From positions 1,240,001 through 1,304,000 of the forward strand of contig NZ_MODU01000004.1 of the NCBI RefSeq assembly GCF_001885075.1: 64,000 nucleotides of DNA, in the 5' to 3' direction. The stretch comes from Alteromonas sp. V450. GTDB lineage: Bacteria; Pseudomonadota; Gammaproteobacteria; Enterobacterales; Alteromonadaceae. The notes under the pieces were generated by a model that was not told the DNA's origin, did not search any database, and saw nothing but the letters and a program-made list of their open reading frames with translations. Position 1 is the first letter of the stretch. The number at the start of each line of letters is the position of its first letter. Shown one piece after another: positions 18,887 to 29,143 of the stretch. A program made the position numbers and the translations under genes.

Positions 18887-19885
18887 ATGAGTAAACTTGA
18901 AAACACATGGTTTAACGACTGCTACAAATCGTTATTAGAAAGTCCTCTTTCTCATTGGCTACAAACGCTGCCCGCCCAAATGAATGAGTGGCAGGGCAAC
19001 GCAAAGCACGGTGAATTCGACAAATGGTGTCGAATTCTAAGCAAATTACCAACGGTAAAAACGTCCTATAGCGACATTGAAACACGTGTATCAGTCGGAA
19101 GCCATGATGATGTTGATGAATACACCCAAAAGCAAATTGAAGGGTTATTAAAAAATTTTATGCCTTGGAGAAAAGGCCCTTTTCATATTCATGGTGTCCA
19201 CTTAGATACTGAGTGGCGCTCTGACTGGAAATGGGACAGAGTTGCTCCACATATTACGCCCTTAAAAGGACGCACTGTGCTAGATGTAGGTTGCGGCAGT
19301 GGCTATCATATGTGGAGAATGCTGGGAGAACAGGCTTCGCGCGTAGTAGGTATTGACCCAACCCAGTTGTTTTTTATTCAATTTCAAGCCATAAAACACT
19401 TCTTTAACGCTACCGATACGAAAACAGAAAACATTCATTTCTTGCCACTTGGTATTGAACAAATGCAGCCTCTGAAAGCGTTCGACACTGTTTTTTCCAT
19501 GGGTGTGCTCTATCACCGAAAAGATCCAATGGCGTTTCTTACGCAATTAAAAGACCAACTTCGAAAAGGCGGCGAATTGATACTTGAAACCCTGGTGGTA
19601 GATGGTGATGAAAATACAGTGCTTATGGCGGGTGAGCGTTATGCCCAAATGCGTAATGTTTGGTTTTTGCCCAGTACAAGTGCGCTTAAAGTGTGGTTAT
19701 CTCGTCTTGGCTTCGAGGATATTCAGGTCGTAGACGTCAATCATACAACCCTTGATGAACAGCGTGCTACACCGTGGATGGAGACACAGTCTTTGAAAGA
19801 TTTTCTCGACCCGGAAGATATTACTCGTACGATTGAAGGATACCCTGCACCACAAAGAGCCGTTTTAGTTGCGCACAAGCGATAA
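18887..19885 (+). CDS. cmoB: tRNA U34 carboxymethyltransferase
   Basis: 332 residues. It transfers the carboxymethyl group from carboxy-SAM to 5-hydroxyuridine at tRNA position 34, giving uridine 5-oxyacetic acid. Signatures are [24 protein letters not shown], the SAM loop [15 protein letters not shown], and [10 protein letters not shown]. It forms an operon with cmoA. It is separated by about 95 bp from the glycerate kinase start, and that gap holds a large inverted repeat. Confidence 0.96.
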   Translation: MSKLENTWFNDCYKSLLESPLSHWLQTLPAQMNEWQGNAKHGEFDKWCRILSKLPTVKTSYSDIETRVSVGSHDDVDEYTQKQIEGLLKNFMPWRKGPFHIHGVHLDTEWRSDWKWDRVAPHITPLKGRTVLDVGCGSGYHMWRMLGEQASRVVGIDPTQLFFIQFQAIKHFFNATDTKTENIHFLPLGIEQMQPLKAFDTVFSMGVLYHRKDPMAFLTQLKDQLRKGGELILETLVVDGDENTVLMAGERYAQMRNVWFLPSTSALKVWLSRLGFEDIQVVDVNHTTLDEQRATPWMETQSLKDFLDPEDITRTIEGYPAPQRAVLVAHKR

Positions 19886-19921
19886 TTTGCGCACTCATTC
19901 TACCTCGCTTTTTTGGCATAA

Positions 19922-19981
19922 ATGTTGTTACCTTAATTAAGTTAGCATGTGTAAAAACTGCATTAATTAAGGTGACAACAT
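19922..19981 (+). promoter_or_regulatory. 19-bp inverted repeat covering the RBS and start codon of the glucosylglycerate operon
   Basis: Left arm 19922-19940 (ATGTTGTTACCTTAATTAA) and right arm 19963-19981 (TTAATTAAGGTGACAACAT) are complementary at 18 of 19 positions, and the exception is a G-U pair in RNA. The 22-base spacer is not palindromic. The right arm contains the AAGGTGA ribosome binding site and the first two bases of the ATG at 19980. It could be an operator for a dimeric regulator, or an mRNA hairpin that hides the start site; there is no T run, so it is not a standard terminator. I see the repeat; the role is inferred. Confidence 0.7.
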
Positions 19982-20852
19982 GGACATAGATGGTTTTCTC
20001 GCTACTCAGCAATTACCGAAGGATTATGCAGATACCGCACTAAAATGGTTCACTCCGTTATGTGAACATCTACTGGCGCACCATAATGATGCAAAAAAAC
20101 CATTCATTATTGGCATTAATGGGTGTCAGGGCTCGGGGAAGTCTACTCTGACCAGTTATATTGAGGGGTACTTGACGGCGGTACACAAAAAACGAGTGGT
20201 GTCGCTGTCGATCGACGATTTTTATTATGATAAGTCCCAGCGCCATGCACTGGCGATTAAAGTGCATCCTCTGCTGTCAACACGAGGTGTTCCTGGTACC
20301 CACGACGTTGCGCTTGCGATAAAAACTATACAAGATCTTAGTGATGGAACGTCAACGGCTCTGCCTCGGTTTAATAAAGCGACAGACAATCCATTTCCCC
20401 GCAATCAATGGCCAGTAGTGAATGAAACACCCGACTTCGTGATATTAGAAGGTTGGTGTGTAGGTGTTCCTTGCCAGTCGGCACCTGAACTCAGACAACC
20501 GGTTAACACTCTAGAAGAAACTGAAGATCCCCTTGGAACATGGCGTTCTTTCGTCAATACTGAACTTTCTCGTCAATACCAACAGCTCTTTCAGAAAATT
20601 GACTATCAAGTGATGCTTAGAGCGCCAAGTTTCGATTGCGTGTACCAATGGCGTTTAGAACAAGAACATAAATTGCTGAAAAACGTGAAAGGCAATCAGG
20701 ACGCCATAATGTCAGATGAAGAAGTGGCAAACTTTGTGCAACACTACCAGCGACTTACAGAGCACGCGCTTCGCTGTTTACCTGAGAAGTGCGATACCGT
20801 GTATTACCTTGATGATAAAAGAACCATAACAAAAAAGGACGGTAAACCATGA
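19980..20852 (+). CDS. D-glycerate kinase (plant GLYK/YggC-like P-loop kinase)
   Basis: 290 residues. The P-loop GCQGSGKST follows the IIGING strand, and the downstream LSIDDFYYDKSQR and TRGVPGTHD blocks are typical of the GLYK branch of the phosphoribulokinase/uridine kinase-like fold. Plant GLYK makes 3-phosphoglycerate from D-glycerate. In this operon that would rephosphorylate the glycerate set free by the GH13 phosphorylase and regenerate the acceptor for GpgS. The ribosome binding site and start codon lie in an inverted repeat. The stop overlaps the next start by four bases (ATGA). Confidence 0.85.
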   Translation: MDIDGFLATQQLPKDYADTALKWFTPLCEHLLAHHNDAKKPFIIGINGCQGSGKSTLTSYIEGYLTAVHKKRVVSLSIDDFYYDKSQRHALAIKVHPLLSTRGVPGTHDVALAIKTIQDLSDGTSTALPRFNKATDNPFPRNQWPVVNETPDFVILEGWCVGVPCQSAPELRQPVNTLEETEDPLGTWRSFVNTELSRQYQQLFQKIDYQVMLRAPSFDCVYQWRLEQEHKLLKNVKGNQDAIMSDEEVANFVQHYQRLTEHALRCLPEKCDTVYYLDDKRTITKKDGKP

Positions 20853-21658
20853 CCAAAACGCTTGTTTTCACCGACATGGATGGCACGTTATTAGACCACC
20901 ATACTTACTCTTTCGAGGCGGCGAAACCAGCTTTGGCAGCGTTGAAAAAACACGATATACCTGTCATACCGACTACCAGTAAAACCTTTGCCGAGCTGCA
21001 GCCGCTTCGTGAAAACATAGGACTAGACGGGCCGTTTATTATTGAGAACGGCGCTGCCATTTTTATTCCACATGGTTTTTTTAAGCAAAAACCCAGTGGT
21101 ACTATCTGGATTGATGGGTATTGGTGTAAAGCATTCATCTCTAATAAAAATTATTGGATAAAACTGCTCGAAAAGCTCGGCAGCGAATTCGATGGCAAAT
21201 ATAAACAGTTTTCTAAAATGTCGATAAGCGAAGTTCAAGAAGCCACCGGGCTGGATGAGCATTCAGCAAGCTTAGCGTCGAAGCGACAATTCGGTGAACC
21301 TATCTTGTGGTTGGGCACTGATGAAGAAAAGCTTCGTTTTATCAAAGTGGTTAAAGATAGAGGCGCTTATCCACTGGAAGGTGGACGGTTTATTCATGTT
21401 TCTGGTAACTGTGATAAAGGCCAAGCCCTTAAGTGGCTTGCGAGTGAATATCAAAAGCAGCATACCACCAAAGTTAATACTATCGCCCTTGGCGATGGTA
21501 AAAATGACGTAGCAATGCTTGAAGCAGCGCACGTCCCCATTCGCGTTTTATCACCGGTAAATCCTCCACCAGAAGTACAAAAAGAAGAGGTATATACCAG
21601 CACCCTAACCGGCCCTGAGGGTTGGAATGAAATGTTAACTCAATTGCTTTCCCTATGA
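20849..21658 (+). CDS. HAD phosphatase of the mannosyl/glucosyl-3-phosphoglycerate phosphatase family
   Basis: A 269-residue Cof-type HAD hydrolase. Motif I is FTDMDGTLLD (nucleophile Asp in DxD), motif II lies in the PVIPTTSK strand, and motif IV is ALGDGKNDVAML. The FKQKP ... KLRFIKVVKDRGAYPLEGGRFIHVSG region is that of MPGP/YedP proteins, which dephosphorylate mannosyl- or glucosyl-3-phosphoglycerate. Next to a GpgS, the likely reaction is glucosyl-3-phosphoglycerate to glucosylglycerate. Overlaps the kinase gene by 4 bp; 12 bp to gpgS. Confidence 0.88.
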   Translation: MTKTLVFTDMDGTLLDHHTYSFEAAKPALAALKKHDIPVIPTTSKTFAELQPLRENIGLDGPFIIENGAAIFIPHGFFKQKPSGTIWIDGYWCKAFISNKNYWIKLLEKLGSEFDGKYKQFSKMSISEVQEATGLDEHSASLASKRQFGEPILWLGTDEEKLRFIKVVKDRGAYPLEGGRFIHVSGNCDKGQALKWLASEYQKQHTTKVNTIALGDGKNDVAMLEAAHVPIRVLSPVNPPPEVQKEEVYTSTLTGPEGWNEMLTQLLSL

Positions 21659-21670
21659 TCAGGAGGACAC

Positions 21671-22894
21671 ATGGCTGATTTTTATCAAAATGGTGTGGTT
21701 ACTACGTTACATAATTTGGCTCGTCGTCCTACCGAAGAGCTCGAAGCTGAACTTTTACAATTTTCTCAAAAACGCCCTATGGCACTGATATTGCCGTCGT
21801 TGTTTTCTGAACTTGAAGGCGACGCACTACCTCATATAGTGAACGAGCTAACTGATGTTCCCTATCTTTCAGAAATTGTTATAGGCTTGGACCGCGCAAA
21901 CGAGGCGCAATATAAACACGCACTAAAGTTTTTTGGCAAGCTACCTCAGCACCACAGAATTTTGTGGAACGACGGCCCACGGCTTAAAGCTCTCGATGAA
22001 GAGCTTCAAGCACAAGGGCTGGCACCTAAAGAGTTAGGAAAGGGACGTAATGTATGGTATTGCATGGGCTATGTGCTTGCATCTAACCGTGCAGAATCTG
22101 TAGCGCTGCATGACTGCGATATCGTGACGTATGAGAAGGATCTTCTGGCGAAGCTCATTTACCCTGTTGCCAACCCCATGTTTAACTATGAATTCTGTAA
22201 AGGTTACTATGCGCGTGTCGCAAATGGAAAAATCAACGGGCGCGTTTCACGGTTACTTGTTACACCGTTACTTCGCGCGCTAAAGCGCATTATGGGTGAC
22301 AATGAGTACCTAGAATTTATGGACAGCTTCCGCTATCCGTTAGCAGGTGAATTTTCCTTCAGACGTGATGTACTGAATGATATACGTATACCCAGCGACT
22401 GGGGTCTAGAAATTGGCGTATTGTCAGAAATGCATCGAAATTATTCACACAACCGTCTGTGCCAAGCTGACATCTGTGATATTTACGACCATAAACATCA
22501 AGATTTATCGTTGAATAACGACCAAGGTGGCCTGTCGAAAATGTCAATCGACATTACGAAAGCAATCTTCAGAAAGCTAGCTACCCAAGGCTACACATTC
22601 AGCAACGAAATGTTCCGCTCAATTAAGGCCACTTATTTCCGCATAGCACTAGACTTTATTGAAACCTATCACAACGATGCGGTCATGAATGGCTTAAACT
22701 TAGACATTCACAGCGAGGAAAAAGCGGTAGAGATGTTTGCGAGCAATATCATGAAAGCGGGACAAAACTTCTTGGAAAATCCCATGGAAACACCGTTTAT
22801 CCCTAGCTGGAACCGAGTAACCAGTGCTGTACCTGACATTTTGGAGCGACTCTTAGAAGCCGTTGAAGCCGATACCGCAGAATATATGGAGTAA
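21671..22894 (+). CDS. gpgS: Glucosyl-3-phosphoglycerate synthase (GT81)
   Basis: A 407-residue GT-A glycosyltransferase. It aligns by eye with mycobacterial Gpg[15 protein letters not shown], the metal-binding DxD in [47 protein letters not shown], and [12 protein letters not shown] are in the same order. GpgS transfers glucose from NDP-glucose to 3-phosphoglycerate. AGGAGG lies just upstream of the ATG, and five bases separate its stop from the phosphorylase gene. The C-terminal 90 residues are longer than in the mycobacterial enzyme. Confidence 0.88.
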   Translation: MADFYQNGVVTTLHNLARRPTEELEAELLQFSQKRPMALILPSLFSELEGDALPHIVNELTDVPYLSEIVIGLDRANEAQYKHALKFFGKLPQHHRILWNDGPRLKALDEELQAQGLAPKELGKGRNVWYCMGYVLASNRAESVALHDCDIVTYEKDLLAKLIYPVANPMFNYEFCKGYYARVANGKINGRVSRLLVTPLLRALKRIMGDNEYLEFMDSFRYPLAGEFSFRRDVLNDIRIPSDWGLEIGVLSEMHRNYSHNRLCQADICDIYDHKHQDLSLNNDQGGLSKMSIDITKAIFRKLATQGYTFSNEMFRSIKATYFRIALDFIETYHNDAVMNGLNLDIHSEEKAVEMFASNIMKAGQNFLENPMETPFIPSWNRVTSAVPDILERLLEAVEADTAEYME

Positions 22895-22899
22895 GTAAT

Positions 22900-24654
22900 A
22901 TGGCATGGGACCATCTCCATGACAAAGTGAAACACCATTTAGAAAGTATTTACGCAGATGTAGCGCTAGACGTCTCCTTTGAGACGCTAGCGACTGATTT
23001 GATGAATACAATAGGTATTCAGCAGCAAACAGACATTGCTTCACCTCAGTCTCATTACAATTATTGGAATGAAGAAGACATCATCATGATTACCTACGGT
23101 GATAGTGTTATTGATGAAGGTGAACGCCCTTTGGTCACGTTGAACAAGTTCTTGCACCGCTATTGCAAAAACACCATTAACAACGTGCATATTCTACCCT
23201 TCTTTCCCTACAGCTCTGATGATGGGTTTTCGGTTATCGATTACTCAACCGTGAATGAAGCATTAGGTTCATGGGACGATATCGAGGTTATCGCTGAAGA
23301 CTATGGTTTAATGACCGATTTGGTAATAAATCACTGCTCTGCAAGAAGCGTGTGGTTTGACAATTTTGTGAAAGGTGAAGGTCCAGGTTCTGACTTTTTC
23401 TTTACGGCAGATCCTACCGACGATCTTTCTATGGTAACCCGCCCTCGTGTATCTCCATTACTGCGTGAGACGGAAACCGCCAACGGCACCAAGCATGTAT
23501 GGTGCACCTTCAGCCACGATCAGGTCGATTTTGACTTTAGAAATCCAAAGGTGTTGTTAGCGTTTATCGATATCATCAAGCTGTATATTGACAAGGGCGC
23601 TAAACTCTTCCGTTTGGACGCCGTGGCTTTTCTTTGGAAAATTGTTGGCACAAGCTGTATTAATTTGTCCCAAACCCATGAAGTCATACGTCTGATCAGA
23701 ACGCTCATTGAACATGTGGATCCGTCAATCATAATCATTACCGAAACTAATATTCCAAACAGGGAGAACCTAACGTACTTTGGTAATGCTAACGAGGCCC
23801 ATGCTATTTATAACTTTTCGCTTCCGCCGTTACTCGTAAATACTCTTGTAACGGGTGATTGTACCTATTTAAAAAGTTGGATGATGAGCATGCCACCAGC
23901 ACAAAATGGCACAGCCTATTTCAACTTCATCGCCTCGCATGACGGCATTGGCTTGCGCCCGGCGGAAGGTCTGCTTAGCGATGAAGAAATTTCAGAGCTA
24001 GTGCATACAATGCAGCATTTCGGTGGCAAGGTGTCGTGGCGGGCTTCCGATCACGGACAGCAAAAACCCTATGAGATAAACATCACCTTATTCGATGCTC
24101 TGCAAGGAACCATAAAGGGGCCAGATAAGTACCAGGTTGACCGTTTTATTTGCGCTCATGCCATAATGCTAGGTATGGAAGGTATTCCAGGTATTTACAT
24201 TCACAGTTTGCTTGGTACGTCGAACGACTATGAGAAGGTGGCAAACACGGGGCAAAATCGTTCAATAAATAGAAAGCGATGGGACTTTAACGAACTAGAG
24301 GCTTTATTAGACTCACCGTTCTCACAGCATCATAAAGTACTCACTCGAATCTCGCAGCTTATACGCATACGTAAAGCGCAGCCTGCGTTTCACCCCAACG
24401 CTACACAATTTACGTTGCAGCTTGGTAATCAAATATTTGGATACTGGCGTCAAAGCTTAGATAGAAAACAAAGTATCTTCTGTATCAGTAATATTTCAGA
24501 CGAAGAACAAACTATTTTGTTGTCTGATATCAACCTTATCGGTACAGATAACTGGATCGATCTCATTACCCGAGATGAGATAGCTCTTTCTAGTGGTTTC
24601 TTACAAATGAAACCTTATCAAGTTCTTTGGATAAGCAACCAGGATTTTGAGTAA
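22900..24654 (+). CDS. GH13 (sucrose phosphorylase-like) glycoside phosphorylase, probable glucosylglycerate phosphorylase
   Basis: A 584-residue alpha-amylase-family enzyme of the sucrose phosphorylase group. The nucleophile is D240 in LFRLDAVAF, the acid/base E282 in IITETN, and the transition-state Asp lies in SHDGIGLRP. The [13 protein letters not shown] start and the length fit the branch containing E. coli YcjM, characterised as a glucosylglycerate phosphorylase. Expected reaction: glucosylglycerate plus phosphate gives glucose-1-phosphate and D-glycerate. Its place after GpgS and the phosphatase, with a glycerate kinase at the head of the operon, favours this over sucrose as substrate. 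Confidence 0.85.
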   Translation: MAWDHLHDKVKHHLESIYADVALDVSFETLATDLMNTIGIQQQTDIASPQSHYNYWNEEDIIMITYGDSVIDEGERPLVTLNKFLHRYCKNTINNVHILPFFPYSSDDGFSVIDYSTVNEALGSWDDIEVIAEDYGLMTDLVINHCSARSVWFDNFVKGEGPGSDFFFTADPTDDLSMVTRPRVSPLLRETETANGTKHVWCTFSHDQVDFDFRNPKVLLAFIDIIKLYIDKGAKLFRLDAVAFLWKIVGTSCINLSQTHEVIRLIRTLIEHVDPSIIIITETNIPNRENLTYFGNANEAHAIYNFSLPPLLVNTLVTGDCTYLKSWMMSMPPAQNGTAYFNFIASHDGIGLRPAEGLLSDEEISELVHTMQHFGGKVSWRASDHGQQKPYEINITLFDALQGTIKGPDKYQVDRFICAHAIMLGMEGIPGIYIHSLLGTSNDYEKVANTGQNRSINRKRWDFNELEALLDSPFSQHHKVLTRISQLIRIRKAQPAFHPNATQFTLQLGNQIFGYWRQSLDRKQSIFCISNISDEEQTILLSDINLIGTDNWIDLITRDEIALSSGFLQMKPYQVLWISNQDFE

Positions 24655-24748
24655 ATACTTGAGATTAAACACTTCGATGACAAAAATATACCGCGGTAAG
24701 GACACTGTGGTGTTATCCTTCGGCAATAAATAGTTAAACACATTTACA

Positions 24749-25420
24749 ATGCAAGAGATTAATACCTTCTTTTTCGACTTGGACGGAACCCTTGTCGACT
24801 CTGTGCCCGATCTGGCGACCGCCTTAAATCAGATGCTAAGCCATTATCAACTACCGACTTATGACGAACAGACAATTAGACACTGGGTGGGAAATGGCGC
24901 CCGTGTTTTAGTAGAGCGTGGGTTGAGCGGCAGCGCAGAAGCAACCCACAAGTACACGTCGAACGAAGTTGATGCCGCACTAGAAATGTTCCTTCACTTC
25001 TACCGAACGTTAGAAATAAAACGCACCGCACTGTACGACAGTGTCTTCGACACGTTACATGCGCTTAAACATCGTGGTTCTACGCTAGCATTGATCACTA
25101 ATAAACCTGCAGAGTTTATTGCGCCTATTTTGTCTACATTTTCACTGTCTCCACTGTTTTCGCTAACCATAGGCGGAGATAGTTTACCGGAGAAAAAGCC
25201 GTCGGCCCTGCCCCTTCTTTATGCCTGCCAACAATTTAGGGCCGCGCCTTCACAGTGTGTAATGGTAGGTGATTCTAAGAACGATATTCTTGCCGCTAAA
25301 GCCGCCAAAATTAAAAGTATCGGACTCACCTATGGATATAATTACGGTGAGTGCATTTCGACCTATCAGCCTGACTGGGTATTAGAACGTTTTGGTGAAA
25401 TACTAACCTTGAATTTGTAA
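24749..25420 (+). CDS. gph: Phosphoglycolate phosphatase-like HAD hydrolase
   Basis: A 223-residue HAD-IA protein. Motif I is FFDLDGTLVDS (D10, D12), the cap helix carries WVGNGARVLVERGL, typical of Gph, motif II/III is LALITNKP ... LPEKKPSALPL, and motif IV is MVGDSKNDILAAKAA. Gph removes 2-phosphoglycolate. It follows the phosphorylase gene after 94 bp on the same strand; that gap has an imperfect hairpin (AAGGACAC ... GTGTTATCCTT) but no T tail, so read-through from the glucosylglycerate operon is possible. The ribosome binding site is weak. Confidence 0.85.
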   Translation: MQEINTFFFDLDGTLVDSVPDLATALNQMLSHYQLPTYDEQTIRHWVGNGARVLVERGLSGSAEATHKYTSNEVDAALEMFLHFYRTLEIKRTALYDSVFDTLHALKHRGSTLALITNKPAEFIAPILSTFSLSPLFSLTIGGDSLPEKKPSALPLLYACQQFRAAPSQCVMVGDSKNDILAAKAAKIKSIGLTYGYNYGECISTYQPDWVLERFGEILTLNL

Positions 25421-25571
25421 TTTCGTTTTAATGATAACGTTACGCCATTACACCGCAGCACTTGCGATACTCATCGCGCCTTCTTTCTTTTAATTCACGC
25501 TTTAACCTTTGGTATAACAACGCTTTTTTCTGTAATATTCGTGCGTTGAATTATTTTTAGGAGTTGTTGGT

Positions 25572-26786
25572 ATGTCATCAAAATGGCTTTCACTCGAAGA
25601 GGCCCTCACCAAAGCGTTAAACGCCGCACAAGCGATAACCGAAATCGAACAAGTGAGTATTTTTGACGCCAACAACCGCATCTTGGCGGAAGACGTTATC
25701 GCCCATGTTGACGTGCCGCCATGGGATAATTCAGCCATGGACGGCTACGCTGTTAACGTAGAAGACCTTGCACTTAGCGCTGAACTCGACGTACAGGGCG
25801 TTATTACCGCAGGCATGAGTGCTGATGTGCCGCTTGAAAAAGGCAAGGCATTTAAAATTATGACCGGCGCACCAATACCACTTAACGCCAATGCAGTTGT
25901 GATGGTAGAAAATACTGAAAACCGCGACAGCGCAGTCGTCATAAAAAAACGTCCTTCAGCTAACGAGAATATTCGCAAAAAAGCCAATGATATTGCCTGT
26001 GGCGACACGCTAATTAGTAAAGGCACGTGCCTTCACGCTGAACACCTTATGCTGCTCTCCTCACAGGGAAAGAGCACCGTAGCAGTTTACCGAAAGCTAC
26101 GCGTTGGTGTGGTAGCAACCGGTTCTGAACTCGCTGCCCCTGGTGATACTCTAAAATCAACACAAATTTTCGAGTCGAACCGCGTTGGTGTAAGTAGCAT
26201 CTTAGGCAACGAAAACGTAGAGCTTGTTGATTTTGGCATTGTAGAAGACGACGAAACCTCTCTGCGTAAGCTATTTAATGAGGCCAGCGAGCGTGTAGAC
26301 GTGATGGTAAGTAGCGGCGGCGTTTCAGTTGGTGACGCTGATTACGTAAAAGATATTATCGCTGAATTAGGCGCTATCGATTTTTGGAAAGTTGCGGTTA
26401 AACCGGGTAAACCTTTTGCTTTAGGCAAAATCAATAACACCCTGTTTTGTGGTTTACCGGGCAACCCCGTGTCGTCTTTTGTTACCGCCAAGTTACTGGT
26501 TGTGCCCGTTATTAAAAAAATGCAAGGCCAAGTTCAAAGCCATGAGCCTTTCTTCGTTAACGCTACAATTACCACGCCGCTTAAATGTCGTGCGGGCCGA
26601 CGGGATTTCCAGCGTGCAACTATGGTAAGAAACGGCCAAGGCGAATGGGAAGTTACCCCGTTTAAATCTCAAAGCTCTGGTGTTATGACGTCAATCACCT
26701 CTGCCAACTGCCTTATGGTAGTGCATGAGGATATAAGTGAGTTAAACGTTGGCGACAAGGTTCCCGTTATGCCGCTTCATTTTTAG
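25572..26786 (+). CDS. moeA: Molybdopterin molybdenumtransferase MoeA
   Basis: A 404-residue protein of standard MoeA length and domain order. Motifs are DVPPWDNSAMDGYAV, IMTGAPIPLNANAVVMVE, the MoaB/Mog-like domain with SSGGVSVGDADYVKD, and FCGLPGNPVSSFV. MoeA inserts molybdate into adenylylated molybdopterin. A TTAGGAG motif precedes the ATG. No other molybdenum cofactor biosynthesis gene is adjacent, but a MocA-like transferase lies 1.6 kb downstream on the other strand. Confidence 0.96.
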   Translation: MSSKWLSLEEALTKALNAAQAITEIEQVSIFDANNRILAEDVIAHVDVPPWDNSAMDGYAVNVEDLALSAELDVQGVITAGMSADVPLEKGKAFKIMTGAPIPLNANAVVMVENTENRDSAVVIKKRPSANENIRKKANDIACGDTLISKGTCLHAEHLMLLSSQGKSTVAVYRKLRVGVVATGSELAAPGDTLKSTQIFESNRVGVSSILGNENVELVDFGIVEDDETSLRKLFNEASERVDVMVSSGGVSVGDADYVKDIIAELGAIDFWKVAVKPGKPFALGKINNTLFCGLPGNPVSSFVTAKLLVVPVIKKMQGQVQSHEPFFVNATITTPLKCRAGRRDFQRATMVRNGQGEWEVTPFKSQSSGVMTSITSANCLMVVHEDISELNVGDKVPVMPLHF

Positions 26787-26936
26787 AACGACTGGTTCTA
26801 AGCGCGTTGCACTACAGTATGTCTTTTCAATGTAGTTTTGCTGCTTTTCCTAATTGAAGGCGTGATCGCAACATTACCCGAAGCAATTAGTCATTATTTT
26901 CGTCACCGATGGCGACCCGTATAGAGACACATTACC

Positions 26937-28310
26937 GTGAATAAGAAACGCTTTCTTTTAGAAGGAAGAGACATTTTAAAACTAGCATGGCCTCTGCTAG
27001 TTGCGCAGATAACACAAATGCTTATGGGTGTTAGTGATACCATAATGGCAGGGCGTTACAGTGCTACCGACATGGCAGCAGTGGCGCTTGGGTTTAGCAT
27101 AACCGTGCCGCTTCTTTGTTTTATTCAAGGTATAGCCCTAGCGCTTCCGCCCATTATTTCCCGGCTACAGGGTAATAAAAATATAAGCAGCATTGCAGAT
27201 GCGAGTCAGCAGGCTGGCTACCTCATTTTCTTCGTAGGCATTATAGTAGCAGGGTTCATTCCTTTTACCGAAAATATGGTTGCCTTATTCCCTATGGCGC
27301 CTGAGCTGCACAGCATTACTGTAGACTACGTGCTATACGTGTTGTTCGCTATGCCCGGTTTCGCGCTTTATCAATGGCTAAGAAACTATTGTGAAGGCTT
27401 AGGAAAAACCAAACCGACGATGATCATTACCGTCATCGGCTTAATGGCAAACATTGTTGGAAACTATCTGTTTATTTATGGTATTGGCCCACTGCCCGCC
27501 ATGGGTGGTGCAGGTTGTGGTATTGCTACGGCTATTGTTATTTATACCATGCTGATTGCGACTTTCATTTACGTACGTTTTGCCCCAGCCCTGCAAAAAT
27601 ACAATTTGTTTGGAAAGCTGTATAAACCAAACATGGTGACCATAAGCCGAACCTTTAAGATGGGTTTACCTATCGCCATGACGATTTTATTTGAAGTCAC
27701 GCTATTTTCAGTGGTTGCGCTGTTATTGGCTCCGTTCGGTGCTACAACGGTCGCAGCCCACCAAGTGGCACTAAATTTCTCAGCGCTTATGTTCATGTTT
27801 CCTATGAGCATTGGTATGGCAGCAGCAATTCGTATTGGATATCGCATAGGGCAAAATAACCAGCGTCAGGCAAAAATTGCGGCCCGTACGGCAATTTTAA
27901 TCGGCTTTTTTACCGCAGCCTGCACGGCTAGTTTCACTCTGCTGGCTAAAAGTTTCATTATTGGCTTGTATACCAGTGACGATGCTGTTTACACACTAGC
28001 GAATGCGCTTTTAATTTATGCGGCCTTATTCCAGCTGTCTGATGCGGTTCAAGTCATTTCGGCGAATGCATTACGCGGTTACAAAGACACAACAGCGATG
28101 TTTATTATTACCTTTGTGTCCTACTGGTTAATAGGTCTACCTACAGGCGTTATTTTAGGTAGAACAAACTGGATAACTGCAGAACCAATGGCCGCAGCAG
28201 GGTTTTGGATTGGCTTCATTGTAGGTTTGAGTGCCGCAGCAGTAATGCTTGGGGCGCGCCTTCTATATATTCAACGACCAACTGCAGCCCATCGCATAGC
28301 GAATGCGTAA
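26937..28310 (+). CDS. MATE-family multidrug efflux transporter (NorM-like)
   Basis: 457 residues with twelve hydrophobic segments in two similar halves. The LAWPLLVAQITQMLMGVSDTIMAGRYS start is the MATE family signature. The family uses sodium or proton gradients to export cationic drugs and dyes. It starts at GTG (26937). About 150 bp separate it from moeA, and its stop lies 40 bp from the stop of the convergent MocA-like gene. The exact substrate is not readable. Confidence 0.92.
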   Translation: MNKKRFLLEGRDILKLAWPLLVAQITQMLMGVSDTIMAGRYSATDMAAVALGFSITVPLLCFIQGIALALPPIISRLQGNKNISSIADASQQAGYLIFFVGIIVAGFIPFTENMVALFPMAPELHSITVDYVLYVLFAMPGFALYQWLRNYCEGLGKTKPTMIITVIGLMANIVGNYLFIYGIGPLPAMGGAGCGIATAIVIYTMLIATFIYVRFAPALQKYNLFGKLYKPNMVTISRTFKMGLPIAMTILFEVTLFSVVALLLAPFGATTVAAHQVALNFSALMFMFPMSIGMAAAIRIGYRIGQNNQRQAKIAARTAILIGFFTAACTASFTLLAKSFIIGLYTSDDAVYTLANALLIYAALFQLSDAVQVISANALRGYKDTTAMFIITFVSYWLIGLPTGVILGRTNWITAEPMAAAGFWIGFIVGLSAAAVMLGARLLYIQRPTAAHRIANA

Positions 28311-28350
28311 ACGCGTTTAACGTTTTGACTAAATAAGAAAGGCGGGGCCG

Positions 28351-29070
28351 TCAATTCCGTCTTTTGAATTTTTCCCAATCTTGCGGGGTGTCTATATCAA
28401 ATTGTGCATTGGGTATAGGCACAGCCGTTACTTTTCCTAACTTCGCGTACTTTTCAATGATTGGTTTAGCACCGGTATCCCCTCTTAGCGCCAATAGTTC
28501 ACTAAACATGGCCTCAGGAAATATGGCAGGCACAGTAAGACGGTTATCGGTATCGCCTTCCTTGACCCATTCACTGCACACTATATGGTCCGGGGAACCT
28601 TTAGAAACATCGATAAGGCGACCAAAGTCATGTGCACTAAGACTTGGCAAATCGGCCAGCGTAAAGAGTACGTGAGTAAGATTTGCACTCAACCCATCTG
28701 CTAACGGAGAAACTGATGTCGGTAGTGCTGAAAGGCTTAATAGATGCTCGAGTCCAGTGCGAATACTTGATGCAAGGCCTTCATCCCAATTAGCGTTGTG
28801 AACGATACTGATGGGTAGTTCAGAAACCTTACAAGAAGATTGTTTTAGCTGCGTATTTACGGAATCATGCCATTTACCCGTAACAACAGTAATGGGTAAT
28901 TCACTAGTTAACGCTATGTCATTGCGCGCACTAACTGCCTCCCCCACACTGTGTTGTATAAGAGAAAGTGCAGAAATTGGGTGTTCCGATAAAAGCTTAT
29001 TACCCTTGTAGCGAGCGCTCTTTCCGCCCGCCAACACCACAAGTGCTACCGCATAATTTTCCGACTTCAA
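28351..29070 (-). CDS. MobA/MocA-like nucleotidyltransferase
   Basis: A 239-residue NTP transferase-3 protein. The nucleotide-binding N-terminus is VVLAGGKSARYKGNKLL, followed by the FTLADLPSLSAHDF strand (LADxP) and the C-terminal FDIDTPQDWEKF motif shared by MocA proteins. MocA adds CMP to molybdopterin for xanthine dehydrogenase-type enzymes. The KSARYKGNKLL form differs from the SSRMG form common in MobA/MocA, so specificity is uncertain. Preceded by the convergent MATE gene; a VWA gene lies 49 bp upstream on the same strand. Confidence 0.8.
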   Translation of the reverse strand: MKSENYAVALVVLAGGKSARYKGNKLLSEHPISALSLIQHSVGEAVSARNDIALTSELPITVVTGKWHDSVNTQLKQSSCKVSELPISIVHNANWDEGLASSIRTGLEHLLSLSALPTSVSPLADGLSANLTHVLFTLADLPSLSAHDFGRLIDVSKGSPDHIVCSEWVKEGDTDNRLTVPAIFPEAMFSELLALRGDTGAKPIIEKYAKLGKVTAVPIPNAQFDIDTPQDWEKFKRRN

Positions 29071-29110
29071 TTCAACATCCGTTAATTCAAAGAAATAAAA
29101 CGTTACACGT

Positions 29111-29143
29111 CAAAGGGCTTAGCGGCTTCTGCTAAGCCCTTTG
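29111..29143 (-). repeat. Perfect 13-bp stem hairpin over the 3' end of the VWA gene
   Basis: CAAAGGGCTTAGC and GCTAAGCCCTTTG are perfect complements with a seven-base loop, spanning the last codons and stop of the VWA gene. No T tract follows directly, so it may protect the mRNA end or act as a weak terminator between the VWA and MocA-like genes. Confidence 0.6.
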
